The notes: a model not told the origin generated them from the sequence alone. Shown: positions 52,489 to 61,909, counted from the stretch's first letter. The stretch: 64,000 nucleotides of DNA from Rossellomorea marisflavi (GCF_022170785.1 NZ_CP081870.1:422001-486000); one strand, 5' to 3'. Numbers and translations: made by a program.

Positions 52489-53382
52489 ATGATGAAACCA
52501 CCAAAAATCGCCGTGATCGGCAGTTCCTCCATGGATCTGGTCGTAACGGCCGACAGACGTCCGGGAGCAGGGGAAACCATCCTCGGAGAAGCATTCAGTA
52601 CCGTACCCGGAGGAAAAGGCGCGAACCAGGCAGTAGCGGCTGCGAGACTCGGGGCCGACGTTCATATGATCGGCAGGGTCGGAGATGACCCATATGGTCA
52701 GGAGATCGTTGCAAACCTGAAAGCAAACGGAGTCATCACTGACTATGTGGAACCGGTTACAGATGCAAGTAGCGGAACGGCTCACATCGTATTGGCAGAA
52801 GGAGATAACAGCATCATCGTCGTCAAAGGAGCCAACGATCATGTAACCCCATCATATGTAGAAAAAGCTCTTTCCCTTTTAAAAGAGTGCGATTTGGTCA
52901 TGATCCAGCAGGAAGTTCCTGAAGAAACCGTGATCGAGACAGCCAGACTGTGCAAGGAGATCGGAGTGCCACTGTTGCTGAATCCGGCTCCGGCAAGGGA
53001 GATCCCCGATACAGTGATAGAACAGGCCGCCTATCTGACACCGAACGAGCATGAAGCGGGACTTTTATTCCCTGGAGTCCCATTATCGGACGTGCTGAGG
53101 AAATATCCGAACAAGCTCTTCATCACAGAAGGCTCTGCCGGTGTACGCTATTATGACGGTGCAGAAGAGAAACTCGTTTCCTCCTTCAAGGTGGAGGCGG
53201 TGGATACAACAGGGGCAGGAGATACATTCAATGCAGCCCTTGGGGTGGGAGTGGCCGAAGGGAAACCCCTTGAGGAGAGCCTTCGTTTTGCCAATCGGGC
53301 TGCATCCATTTCCGTTACAGGCTTCGGTGCCCAAGGCGGAATGCCCACTCGTGAAGAAGTCGAGAGGGGGCTCGCGGAATGA
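52489..53382 (+). CDS. rbsK: Ribokinase
   Basis: A 297-residue PfkB-family kinase converting ribose to ribose-5-phosphate. Motifs: IGSSSMDLVVTADRRPGAGET, VPGGKGANQAVAAARLGA and the catalytic DTTGAGDTFNAA near residue 240. Three in-frame ATGs are possible (52483, 52489, 52492); the one at 52489 lies six bases after AAAGGG. It overlaps rbsD by four bases. Confidence 0.95.
   Translation: MMKPPKIAVIGSSSMDLVVTADRRPGAGETILGEAFSTVPGGKGANQAVAAARLGADVHMIGRVGDDPYGQEIVANLKANGVITDYVEPVTDASSGTAHIVLAEGDNSIIVVKGANDHVTPSYVEKALSLLKECDLVMIQQEVPEETVIETARLCKEIGVPLLLNPAPAREIPDTVIEQAAYLTPNEHEAGLLFPGVPLSDVLRKYPNKLFITEGSAGVRYYDGAEEKLVSSFKVEAVDTTGAGDTFNAALGVGVAEGKPLEESLRFANRAASISVTGFGAQGGMPTREEVERGLAE
52748..52761. 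promoter_or_regulatory. Possible second operator inside rbsK
   Basis: TGGAACCGGTTACA matches the upstream operator at 13 of 14 positions, about 1.27 kb away and within rbsK coding sequence. It may be an auxiliary RbsR or cre site. Confidence 0.4.
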
Positions 53383-53765
53383 AGCGAAACGGAATACTCA
53401 ATAGTGAAATCGCCAAAGTACTGGCCGACCTGGGGCATACCGATACAATCGTCATCGCTGATGCAGGGCTCCCCATTCCCCCTCATGTGAAGAAGATCGA
53501 CCTGGCATTAAAAGGAGGGGTTCCATCCTTCCTTGATGTGGTGGATATTCTCATGGACGAGATGGTGGTGGAGCGACTGACAGCTGCCAGCGAGCTGGAA
53601 CAGAATCCCCAAGTTCATCAGGGACTGCAAAAGCGCTTTGAACAAATCGAATACACGTCTCACGAAGAGTTGAAGCATCAGCTCCAATCGGCAAGGGCCG
53701 TCATACGCACAGGTGAAATCACCCCGTATGCCAACTGCATCCTGCATGCCGGTGTAACGTTCTAA
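53379..53765 (+). CDS. rbsD: D-ribose pyranase
   Basis: A 128-residue enzyme interconverting the beta-pyranose and beta-furanose forms of ribose so that ribokinase can use it. Hallmarks: [28 protein letters not shown] and a C-terminal [17 protein letters not shown]. The ATG overlaps the rbsK stop (ATGA), and the gene sits in standard rbsRKDACB order. Confidence 0.95.
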   Translation: MKRNGILNSEIAKVLADLGHTDTIVIADAGLPIPPHVKKIDLALKGGVPSFLDVVDILMDEMVVERLTAASELEQNPQVHQGLQKRFEQIEYTSHEELKHQLQSARAVIRTGEITPYANCILHAGVTF

Positions 53766-53779
53766 AAGGAGGGAATCAC

Positions 53780-55270
53780 ATGGAAATCCGCATGGATCAT
53801 ATTCATAAAGCCTTCGGTCAAAATAAGGTACTGGAAGGAGTGGACATCCATATCCGTGGTGGGGAAGTCCACGCATTGATGGGGGAGAATGGAGCAGGGA
53901 AGTCCACCCTCATGAACATTTTGACGGGCCTTCATAAGAAAGATCAGGGTACCATCACCATCGACGGGGTGGAAAAGACCTTTGATAATCCAAAACAGGC
54001 AGAAGAGTTCGGCATAGCCTTCATCCACCAAGAATTGAATATCTGGCCTGAGATGACGGTGCTCGACAACCTCTTCATCAATAAAGAACCGATTACGTCA
54101 TTCGGGCTCATTCAAACCCAAAAAATGAAAGCGGTTGCTAAGAAGCAATTCGATCGCCTCGCCATCTCCATCCCTCTTCATAAGGAAGCGGGGAAGTGCT
54201 CGGTGGGTGAGCAGCAGATGATTGAGATCGCCAAGGCACTGATGACCGACGCGAAAGTGATTATCATGGATGAACCGACCGCAGCGCTCACGGATAGGGA
54301 AATCGAGAAGCTCTTCGATGTAATCCGTTCCCTAAAGGAGTCGGGCGTCTCTATCGTATATATTTCTCACCGGATGGAAGAAATCTTCACCATCTGCGAC
54401 ACCATCACCGTCATGCGAGATGGGCGGACGGTAGACACGACCCCGATTCCTGAAACGAACTTCAACGACGTAGTCAGAAAAATGGTCGGCAGGGAATTGA
54501 CCGATCGATTCCCGGAGAGAAACAGTAACCCCGGGGCAACCATCCTGGAAGTCAAAGGGCTGACGCGAAAAGGTGTGTTTGAAAACGTCAGTTTCCAAGT
54601 TAGGGAAGGGGAAATCGTCGGGGTGTCGGGACTGATGGGTGCCGGACGCACAGAAATCATGCGTACCATTTTCGGTCTTGATGGCAAATACGAAGGGGAC
54701 ATCCTGGTGGCTGGTAAAAATGTTACCGTCAAGAACCCGAATCAAGCGGTGGAACTCGGACTTGGCTTCATCACAGAGGATCGGAAAGAAGAGGGTCTCA
54801 TCCTTGATTTCTCCATCAAGGATAACATCGTCCTCCCGAGTCTCTTCAGTTTCACCAAGAACGGGATGATCAAGGACAAACAGGAGGAAGAATTCGTCGA
54901 ACTCCTGATCAAACGTCTGACAATCAAAACAGAATCCGCCATGACCTCCGCGAAGAACCTCTCCGGTGGGAACCAGCAGAAGGTCGTCATCGCCAAGTGG
55001 ATCGGGATCGGTCCGAAAGTTCTCATCCTGGATGAACCGACAAGGGGAGTCGATGTGGGAGCGAAGCGGGAAATCTACCAGCTCATGAATGAACTGACGG
55101 ACCGAGGAGTCGCCATCATCATGGTCTCATCAGAACTTCCTGAAGTACTGGGAATGAGTGATCGGGTGATCGTCATTCACGAGGGCAGGGTGTCAGGTGA
55201 AGTAACAGGTAAAGATGCAACGCAGGAAAAAATTATGACGCTGGCAACAGGAGGTCAGATCAATGAATAA
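53780..55270 (+). CDS. rbsA: Ribose ABC transporter, ATP-binding protein
   Basis: A 496-residue double ATPase. The first domain has [24 protein letters not shown] and [11 protein letters not shown]. The second has a degenerate P-loop ([10 protein letters not shown]), [14 protein letters not shown] and [13 protein letters not shown]. This asymmetry is normal for sugar importers of this class. AAAGGAGGG precedes the ATG. It overlaps rbsC by eight bases. Confidence 0.96.
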   Translation: MEIRMDHIHKAFGQNKVLEGVDIHIRGGEVHALMGENGAGKSTLMNILTGLHKKDQGTITIDGVEKTFDNPKQAEEFGIAFIHQELNIWPEMTVLDNLFINKEPITSFGLIQTQKMKAVAKKQFDRLAISIPLHKEAGKCSVGEQQMIEIAKALMTDAKVIIMDEPTAALTDREIEKLFDVIRSLKESGVSIVYISHRMEEIFTICDTITVMRDGRTVDTTPIPETNFNDVVRKMVGRELTDRFPERNSNPGATILEVKGLTRKGVFENVSFQVREGEIVGVSGLMGAGRTEIMRTIFGLDGKYEGDILVAGKNVTVKNPNQAVELGLGFITEDRKEEGLILDFSIKDNIVLPSLFSFTKNGMIKDKQEEEFVELLIKRLTIKTESAMTSAKNLSGGNQQKVVIAKWIGIGPKVLILDEPTRGVDVGAKREIYQLMNELTDRGVAIIMVSSELPEVLGMSDRVIVIHEGRVSGEVTGKDATQEKIMTLATGGQINE

Positions 55271-56219
55271 CACACTCAATCGAACCAATCACGTAGGAAG
55301 CTTCATGCAGAAGCTCGGACCATTCTTGGGACTGCTCGTCCTGATCGTGACCGTTTCCATCATTAATCCTAGTTTCCTTGAACCTTTGAACTTATTGAAT
55401 CTTTTACGTCAAGTGGCGATCAACGCTTTGATTGCATATGGAATGACCTTCGTGATCCTGACAGGAGGAATCGATCTTTCCGTCGGGTCCATACTCGCAC
55501 TCTCAAGCGCACTGATGGCAGGGATGATGGTATCCGGTCTCGATCCGATCCTGGCCGTCCTCATCGGATGTATTCTTGGGGCCATCATGGGAGCAGTCAA
55601 TGGCCTTCTCATCACCAAAGGGAAGATGGCTCCGTTCATCGCTACCCTGGCAACAATGACCATGTTCCGCGGATTGACCCTGGTTTACACAGACGGGAAT
55701 CCGATCACGGGTCTTGGAGACAACTATGCCTTCCAACTGTTCGGAAGAGGCTATTTCCTCGGAATCCCAGTACCGGCCATCACCATGTTGCTGGCATTCG
55801 CCATTCTCTGGGTGATCCTTCACAAGACTCCGTTCGGACGTAAGACATATGCCATCGGAGGCAATGAAAAAGCAGCCCTTATTTCAGGTATCAAAGTATC
55901 AAGAGTGAAAATCATGATCTATTCACTCGCCGGCTTGCTTGCCGCACTGGCAGGGGCCATCCTCACGTCACGGTTGAACTCCGCCCAGCCGACAGCAGGG
56001 ACATCTTATGAGCTTGACGCCATTGCGGCCGTCGTGCTTGGAGGAACATCCCTATCAGGTGGACGCGGGTTGATTGTCGGTACACTGATCGGTGCCCTGA
56101 TCATCGGGACGCTGAATAACGGACTAAACCTACTCGGCGTATCATCCTTCTTCCAAATGGTCGTGAAGGGGATCGTCATCATCATCGCCGTATTAATTGA
56201 TCGAAAGAAAGCAGCATAG
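55263..56219 (+). CDS. rbsC: Ribose ABC transporter, permease
   Basis: A 318-residue permease with about eight to ten membrane segments. It has the family segments [28 protein letters not shown] and [19 protein letters not shown], and the loop [13 protein letters not shown] that contacts RbsA. It starts inside the rbsA end and precedes rbsB by 10 bp. Confidence 0.96.
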   Translation: MNNTLNRTNHVGSFMQKLGPFLGLLVLIVTVSIINPSFLEPLNLLNLLRQVAINALIAYGMTFVILTGGIDLSVGSILALSSALMAGMMVSGLDPILAVLIGCILGAIMGAVNGLLITKGKMAPFIATLATMTMFRGLTLVYTDGNPITGLGDNYAFQLFGRGYFLGIPVPAITMLLAFAILWVILHKTPFGRKTYAIGGNEKAALISGIKVSRVKIMIYSLAGLLAALAGAILTSRLNSAQPTAGTSYELDAIAAVVLGGTSLSGGRGLIVGTLIGALIIGTLNNGLNLLGVSSFFQMVVKGIVIIIAVLIDRKKAA

Positions 56220-56229
56220 GAGGTTCCAC

Positions 56230-57153
56230 ATGAAAAAACTGATTGTACTTATGATGAGTATCTCCCTCGTATTCCTGGCAGCATGTTCCCTTCAGCCGCC
56301 TGAATGGGCGAAGCCCAGTGGCAAAAAGGATCCGAAAGATCTGAAGATCGGTCTATCCGTTTCGACCTTGAATAACCCGTTCTTCGTCTCCATCAAAGAA
56401 GGGGTCCAGAAAGAAGCAAAGGCGCAGGGCATGAAAGTCATCGTCGTCGATGCCCAGAACGATGCAGCCAAGCAGATCAATGACGTGGAAGATTTGATTC
56501 AACAAGGCGTCGATCTTCTTCTCATTAACCCGACAGATTCATCGGCCATCTCTACAGCCGTACAGTCTGCCAACAGCATCGGAATTCCAGTCGTCACCCT
56601 TGACCGTTCAGCAGATAAAGGCGACGTGGCGACCCTCGTCAGTTCTGATAATGAAAAGGGCGGGGAAATGGCCGCCGACTATCTAATCAAAGAATTGGGT
56701 GAAGGAACAAAAGTGGCCGAACTCGAAGGGGTACCTGGAGCATCCGCTACCCGTGAACGGGGAGCAGGCTTCCATAACCTTGCTGACGACAAGCTTGACG
56801 TAACCGCGAAGCAGACTGCCAACTTCGACCGGACCCAAGGACTCAATACGATGGAAAACATCCTACAGGGTAATCCGGATATCAAGGCGGTCTTCGCCCA
56901 TAATGATGAAATGGCCCTCGGTGCCCAACAGGCGATCCAGAGCTCAGGAAGGGATGTACTCGTCGTTGGATTCGACGGAAATGAAGATGCCCTGAAGAGC
57001 ATTGAAGAAGGGAACCTGTCAGCTACCGTCGCTCAACAGCCGGAAGAGATCGGCAAGCTCGCCGTGCAGGCAGGAGCCGATGTGTTGAATGGGAAAAAGG
57101 TTGACAAAATGATTCCCGTTCCTTTGAAATTAGTCACAAAAGACAAAGAGTGA
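56230..57153 (+). CDS. rbsB: Ribose-binding lipoprotein
   Basis: A 307-residue substrate-binding protein. A lipoprotein signal peptide has lipobox LAAC with lipid-modified Cys19. The mature domain has KIGLSVSTLNNPFFVSIKEG and VVTLDRSADKGDVATLVSSDN, typical of ribose-binding proteins. The frame is open 11 codons upstream, but AGGAGGTT precedes the ATG at 56230. Last gene of the operon. Confidence 0.96.
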   Translation: MKKLIVLMMSISLVFLAACSLQPPEWAKPSGKKDPKDLKIGLSVSTLNNPFFVSIKEGVQKEAKAQGMKVIVVDAQNDAAKQINDVEDLIQQGVDLLLINPTDSSAISTAVQSANSIGIPVVTLDRSADKGDVATLVSSDNEKGGEMAADYLIKELGEGTKVAELEGVPGASATRERGAGFHNLADDKLDVTAKQTANFDRTQGLNTMENILQGNPDIKAVFAHNDEMALGAQQAIQSSGRDVLVVGFDGNEDALKSIEEGNLSATVAQQPEEIGKLAVQAGADVLNGKKVDKMIPVPLKLVTKDKE

Positions 57154-57159
57154 ATGAAC

Positions 57160-57199
57160 AAAAAATGCCCCGACGGTCATCCCGTCGGGGCATTTTTTT
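57160..57199 (+). terminator. Intrinsic terminator of the rbs operon
   Basis: ATGCCCCGACGG, loop TCAT, CCGTCGGGGCAT, then seven T. The A run on the left also makes it usable by the leftward gene. Confidence 0.93.
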
Positions 57200-57215
57200 G
57201 TCTGATGTGTATACA

Positions 57216-57824
57216 TCAGGCCCTATCATGAAGGTGGATACTATGGCTGGCAAGGAGGCGGTCCCTAAAATCCCTGCTGACGCGTCTTGAGTCATAGGCG
57301 CACACTGAGAGGAGATTCTCTTCTGCGACGATGACATCCGCCTGTTCTTCTGAGTGGAGGAGCTTGCTCACTTCGCTTTCGTCCCTCCATTCGATATGTG
57401 CCCAGGTTCTATAACGCATTTCGGGGTCGAATTCGCCTTTGAACAGGGTGGGAAGAAGATCCGGGATGGAGTTGATCCGAAAGTCTCCGTGTGCATAGTA
57501 GAATTCGTAATTATTGAGAAACCTGACCTGGTCGAGTTCAGGTGCTGTCAGTTTTTGAGCTAACTTAAGAACGATCATAGGAGCCATCCGGTCGCTTTCG
57601 ACGATGATGGTGCATTCGTTTTGACGAAGTCCGGCGATGACATAGTCCACAACGTTGGAAACGTATTGTTCCTGATTGGTGAAGAAGTATGCGACGTGCC
57701 CTTTGGTAAGGCTGCGGAGGTCCGAGACCTCTTGTACTTCGATTTGCTTCAATTTTGCACCCCATTTGGTTTGTGAGACGTATTCCGTCAATGTTGTGGC
57801 GTCCCGTTTAGTTAAGTGTAACAC
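57216..57824 (-). CDS. MEDS-domain protein
   Basis: A 202-residue stand-alone MEDS (DcmR-type sensory) domain: GHVAYFFTNQEQYVSNVVDYVIAGLRQNECTI near residue 42, and a central NNYEFYYAHGDFRI. Such domains are found with two-component or anti-sigma systems and are thought to bind a ligand, but here there is no attached output domain. The start is uncertain: GTG at 57824 has no clear ribosome site, and a downstream TTG is possible. Confidence 0.7.
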   Translation of the reverse strand: MLHLTKRDATTLTEYVSQTKWGAKLKQIEVQEVSDLRSLTKGHVAYFFTNQEQYVSNVVDYVIAGLRQNECTIIVESDRMAPMIVLKLAQKLTAPELDQVRFLNNYEFYYAHGDFRINSIPDLLPTLFKGEFDPEMRYRTWAHIEWRDESEVSKLLHSEEQADVIVAEENLLSVCAYDSRRVSRDFRDRLLASHSIHLHDRA

Positions 57825-57930
57825 AAAATATATTTGGAAAAGTAGGTTTGTGGAAATTATTGAAAATAAGTTTGGTTTATATTAATCCGGTTTACTAGAT
57901 AGTTGGAAAAGGATTGTAGTGAGAGTGGTT

Positions 57931-58545
57931 CGTTCCGTTCCGCTGCGTGTGGCCGCTTTCCACGGGGCTTGCGGTGAGCCTCCTCATTCTTGCGGGGTCT
58001 CACCCTGCGCGCTATTCCCGTAGGAGTCGTCCACCCTCCGCTGCACTGCACTCTGCGGTGAAGAGTGGTGAGGTGAAAACATGATTTGCCTCAGCATAAG
58101 GATGGTGGTGATGGTGACAAATACGTTCCTACTAGGGGGATAGCAGTGGAAGTGGTTCGTTCCGTTCCGCTGCGTGTGGCCGCTTTCCACGGGGCTTGCG
58201 ATGAGCCTCCTCATTTTTGCGGGGTCTCACCCTGCGCGCTATTCCCGTAGGAGTCGTCCACCCTCCGCTGTACTGCACTCTGCGGTGAAGAGGGCGAGGT
58301 AAAAACGTGATCTTACCCAGCATATGGTGGTGATGGTGACAAATCCGATCCTGCTCTTTTATTTGGAGGGGGATAGCGGTGGTAGTGGTTCGTTCCGTTG
58401 CGCTGCACTCTGCGTTGAAGAGTGGTGGGGTGGAAATGTGATCTGCCTCATCAAATAGATGGTGGTGATGGTGCCAAATCGGTTCCTACTCTTTTATTTG
58501 GAGGGGATAGCAGTGGGAGTGGTTCGTCCCGTTTTGCTACACATA
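57931..58545 (+). repeat. Hairpin-repeat array D
   Basis: Two full units start at 57931 and 58158 (period 227 bp). Arms GTGGCCG (57949-57955) and CGTCCAC (58028-58034) pair with one mismatch. Two short copies, at 58391-58417 and 58525-58545, keep the CGTTCCGTT-type head joined to the tail GCTGCACTCTGCG (or a diverged form) and share the linker sequences, but lack about 103 bp of hairpin module. Leftward frames here are repeat artefacts. Nothing else is visible from 57825 to 58657. Confidence 0.9.
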
Positions 58546-58657
58546 CACTTCACTAAGGTAATAGGTGTTTCCTCTATTAATAGATGAAGCCACGTTAAGA
58601 AGAGTTGAGATGAGCCCCCATCGCATTCATCACTCTTCCAAGATTAATTCTCCATAC

Positions 58658-58705
58658 AAAAAAGGCTGATCCACCACTGAAACCAGTGTGAGTCAGCCTT
58701 TTTAA
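58658..58705 (-). terminator. Intrinsic terminator of the YitT gene
   Basis: Read leftward: AAAAAGGCTGA, inner ACACTGG/CCAGTGGT stem, TCAGCCTTTTTT. Confidence 0.85.
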
Positions 58706-58710
58706 ACGCA

Positions 58711-59553
58711 TCATGCAAAGGATCGGAAATTCCGTCCCCAAATTTCATGCATGGAATGGACGGTGATGAATGCTTCTTTATCGGTTGCCTGGATGTAGGT
58801 CTTGAGTTTGGAAAAGTCCTTGCGCTCCAGGATGGTGGTGATGACTTCCTTATCATCTTCCGAAAACCCGCCTCTGGCAGAATGGACAGTGGCCCCTTTA
58901 TGGAGTTCGTGAATGATGAACCCACGGATGTCTTCACTCTTCTCGCTGATGATGACCACTTCTTTCCGCTCATTGAAGAACTGGATGCTTTTATCGACCA
59001 GCAGTCCTTTCAGGATCAATCCGAAGAATGCGTACAACCCGGTCTGCAGTCCGAACAAGAAAGCGGAGGCGAGGACGATGAGTACATCGGACAGAAGGAC
59101 GGCGGTGCCGAGTTCAACATTGATGTACCTGTGAAGTACCTGGGCCAATACCCCTGTTCCTCCGGCAGATGCTTCCTGATAGAAGATCATGGCGACGCCC
59201 ACGGCACCGAGCAAGGTTCCGATCACAACCTGCACAAGGACATCGGGACTGATCGGCTGGTGGACAGGGAAGAATGATTCCATTCCCCAGACAAACCCAT
59301 TAAGGATCAGGGTGGCGATCACGGATCTGATCCCGAATGCAGGACCGATCAAAATCAGGCCGAGGAGGAAGAGAGAGGCATCCAAGGCGAGCATCAAGGC
59401 TCCCACAGGGAGGTTGATGATTTCCGCTAGGACGATCGCCGCTCCGCTCGTGCCTCCAAGGGCAAGGTTATTTGGCGTCAGGAAAAAATGTATATTCAGG
59501 GCCATGAGGAAGGCGCCTATGACGATGATAAGATAGGTTTTAAATAATTTCAT
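58711..59553 (-). CDS. YitT family membrane protein with DUF2179 domain
   Basis: A 280-residue protein. Five to six membrane segments (YLIIVIGAFLMALNIHFFLTP, NLALGGTSGAAIVLA, EASAGGTGVLAQVLHRY) occupy residues 1-200. A cytosolic DUF2179 domain follows (KSEDIRGFIIHELHKGATVHSARGGF). Function unknown. The frame extends to a TTG four codons upstream, but the ATG at 59553 is more likely (AAGGAGC 12 bases away). Confidence 0.88.
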   Translation of the reverse strand: MKLFKTYLIIVIGAFLMALNIHFFLTPNNLALGGTSGAAIVLAEIINLPVGALMLALDASLFLLGLILIGPAFGIRSVIATLILNGFVWGMESFFPVHQPISPDVLVQVVIGTLLGAVGVAMIFYQEASAGGTGVLAQVLHRYINVELGTAVLLSDVLIVLASAFLFGLQTGLYAFFGLILKGLLVDKSIQFFNERKEVVIISEKSEDIRGFIIHELHKGATVHSARGGFSEDDKEVITTILERKDFSKLKTYIQATDKEAFITVHSMHEIWGRNFRSFA

Positions 59554-59703
59554 ATGGTGGAGCAAGCTCCTTTCCTAAAAAGGTTCCATCCCGATTATAA
59601 AGAGCCTGAGGAGTGAAGTAAACGGAGAAAAGCGATGTAAGCATTTACTTATAAAAGTTTATATAGTGAGTTTTTTCAGACTATATTTTCCTTAGGATCT
59701 GTA

Positions 59704-59750
59704 TTGACATTTATTGATCACGACATTAATATTTAAACAGGTTAAATATT
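59704..59750 (+). promoter_or_regulatory. Promoter and palindromic operator of the marR-MFS operon
   Basis: TTGACA (59704-59709), 17 bp, TAATAT (59727-59732). The perfect palindrome AATATTTAA (59728-59736), spacer ACAGG, TTAAATATT (59742-59750) overlaps the -10 box, the expected position for autorepression by the MarR protein. Confidence 0.75.
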
Positions 59751-59776
59751 ATAGTGTATAAGAAAGGGGGCAGGCC

Positions 59777-60265
59777 ATGAAACAGAATGATGTCCCTCCT
59801 GGCTATATTGAAAGGCTTTTTAAAGCATTTTATATAACCAACAGGCAAATACAGCAGGATATGGCACAGTCATTCAAAGAACTTCATCTTACGGGACCGC
59901 AATTCTACATCTTGTATCTCCTCTGCCAAGAAGGTGGTGCGAAACCGACCGAGTTGGCCGATAAGCTTGAGGTGAAACCGAGTGCGATCACGGTGATGGT
60001 CGATCGGCTGATCAAGGGGGGCCTGGTACGGAGGGAGAGGGATGAGGATGATCGCAGGATCGTCAAGTTGGATAGTACGGAGGAAGGAAGGGCAATCTTT
60101 GAGAAAGCGAAGGTTATTCGGAAAGGGATTTTTACCCGGTACTTATCCTATTTGGAAGAAGCGGATATCGAGCAGCTGGTGATGACATATGAAAAGCTCG
60201 CTGCCATTATAGAACATACAAAAGGAGAGAATGAACGTGTCAGAACAACAAACAGGTATCAATAG
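59777..60265 (+). CDS. MarR-family repressor
   Basis: A 162-residue winged-helix regulator. HTH region: LTGPQFYILYLLCQEGGAKPTELADKL, then KPSAITVMVDRLIKGGLVRRERDEDDRR, followed by the wing. It overlaps the MFS gene by 29 bp, so the two are coupled. The nearby perfect palindrome on the -10 box is the likely operator. A ligand is probably a substrate of the pump. Confidence 0.93.
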   Translation: MKQNDVPPGYIERLFKAFYITNRQIQQDMAQSFKELHLTGPQFYILYLLCQEGGAKPTELADKLEVKPSAITVMVDRLIKGGLVRRERDEDDRRIVKLDSTEEGRAIFEKAKVIRKGIFTRYLSYLEEADIEQLVMTYEKLAAIIEHTKGENERVRTTNRYQ

Positions 60266-61835
60266 GCGCCTGGTCTTGACCGGTCTGATCATCGGGATGT
60301 TCTTCAGTGCCCTTGAGCAGACCGTTGTGGGAACGGCGATGCCGACCATCATTGCGGAACTGAATGGATTTTCCATCTTTGCCTGGGTCACGACCGCCTA
60401 CTTGATCACATCCACGGTCGTCACACCCATTGTCGGGAAGCTGTCGGATTTATATGGAAGAAGGCTGCTTTATTTAATTGGTGTCATTATCTTTATTATA
60501 GGATCAGGCTTGTGTGCTACAGCTAGTACTATGGAACAGCTTGTATTTTATCGCGGCCTTCAGGGAATCGGGGGAGGCATGATCATGCCACTATCCCAGA
60601 CGATCATCGGAGATATTTTCTCCGCTGAACAGCGCGCGAAGTGGCAGGGAGTATTCGGTGCGTTATTCGGCCTCAGCTCTGTCATCGGCCCCTTCATTGG
60701 TGGTGTTATCGTTGACAGCATCAGCTGGCACTGGATCTTCCTGATCAATGTACCGTTTGGGTTCCTTTCGGCCATCCTTCTTTATATCGGGCTGAAGAAT
60801 GAAAACCTTGGTCGTAAAATAGAGAAAGTCAGCATTGACTATCTTGGTATCATCACATTGGTGCCGGGACTCGTGATGCTACTGCTTGTCCTGAACTTCG
60901 GCGGTGACAAATTCGCCTGGACGTCCGGAACGAGCATCCTCCTATTCGGTGGAGCCCTTCTTTTCTTAGTCGTATTCGGCTTAGTCGAGAAGAAGGCGAA
61001 GGAGCCGATTTTGGATCTGAGTTTATTCAAGAATCGCGTCTTTGCCACAACGAACGCCCTTGGGTTCCTTCTCGGACTAGGCATGTTCGGAGCCATCATG
61101 TTTGTCCCGATGTTCATGCAGGGGATCTTGGGTGTGACACCTACCCAGGCGGGATCAACCATGACGCCGATGATGATCGCCTTGATCGTCGCAAGCATCA
61201 TCGGGGGCAGGCTACTGTTGAAGCTGAAGTTCCGTACAGTCCTGACGACTGGGATGCTCATCACGGTTCTAGGCTTCCTGCTCATGAGCACGATGGGACC
61301 CGAATCGAAGGAATTCACCGCTTATCTCTATATGGTGGTGATGGGCTTCGGGATGGGGCTTGTGATGCCGACCTTGATGATTGCCATCCAGAATGAATTT
61401 CCAAAGTCCCGTTTGGGGGCTGTTACATCGGCTTCGACTTTCTTCCGTTCGATCGGAGGAACGATCGGTATCACCGTATTGAACGCGGTAATGAATCAAT
61501 CTCTTCAAGGAAATATGAAGGATGTTGCAGCTAGCGAATCAAATACGGCAGTTGCACAAGTCCTCAAGGCATTGAGTGATAAGACAGACAGCTTGTTCGG
61601 AGTCCTTGTGACCCCTGATGTTCTTCAACTGCCTCAAGAAATCGGGAAAGCTGTTATTTCAGCTGTTGAAATGGCATGGTCGGATGCGTTCACGACCGTT
61701 TTCCTGACAGGTTTGATCTTCATCAGTGTCGGCGTATTCGTCGCATTATCAGTAGGTAGTGGCAGGATCAAACGGGACCATGAAATTGAAAATGAGCAAA
61801 AAGAAGCATCGATGGATCCCGCCTATACGGAATAA
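60237..61835 (+). CDS. MFS multidrug efflux protein (14 TM, DHA2 type)
   Basis: A 532-residue exporter with 14 membrane segments. Motifs: LEQTVVGTAMPTIIAELNG in helix 1 (motif D1), GKLSDLYGRRLLY (motif A) and GLSSVIGPFIGGVIVD (motif C, typical of drug antiporters). GTG 60237 lies nine bases after AAGGAG and is preferred over ATG 60231, which is only three bases away. Operon partner of the MarR gene. Confidence 0.9.
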   Translation: MSEQQTGINRRLVLTGLIIGMFFSALEQTVVGTAMPTIIAELNGFSIFAWVTTAYLITSTVVTPIVGKLSDLYGRRLLYLIGVIIFIIGSGLCATASTMEQLVFYRGLQGIGGGMIMPLSQTIIGDIFSAEQRAKWQGVFGALFGLSSVIGPFIGGVIVDSISWHWIFLINVPFGFLSAILLYIGLKNENLGRKIEKVSIDYLGIITLVPGLVMLLLVLNFGGDKFAWTSGTSILLFGGALLFLVVFGLVEKKAKEPILDLSLFKNRVFATTNALGFLLGLGMFGAIMFVPMFMQGILGVTPTQAGSTMTPMMIALIVASIIGGRLLLKLKFRTVLTTGMLITVLGFLLMSTMGPESKEFTAYLYMVVMGFGMGLVMPTLMIAIQNEFPKSRLGAVTSASTFFRSIGGTIGITVLNAVMNQSLQGNMKDVAASESNTAVAQVLKALSDKTDSLFGVLVTPDVLQLPQEIGKAVISAVEMAWSDAFTTVFLTGLIFISVGVFVALSVGSGRIKRDHEIENEQKEASMDPAYTE

Positions 61836-61843
61836 GCCCTTCT

Positions 61844-61878
61844 CACCTGATTCCTTCATGGAGTCAGGTGTTTTTTCC
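61844..61878 (+). terminator. Intrinsic terminator of the MFS operon
   Basis: CACCTGATTCC, loop TTCAT, GGAGTCAGGTG, then six T (one C-A mismatch). Confidence 0.85.
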
Positions 61879-61909
61879 TTTCTATAAGATTTAATTTTCA
61901 GAAAATATA

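Noticed and set aside
57857-58323. Leftward 63-76 codon frames in array D
   Set aside because: Repeat-derived peptides, the same in each unit, without ribosome sites.
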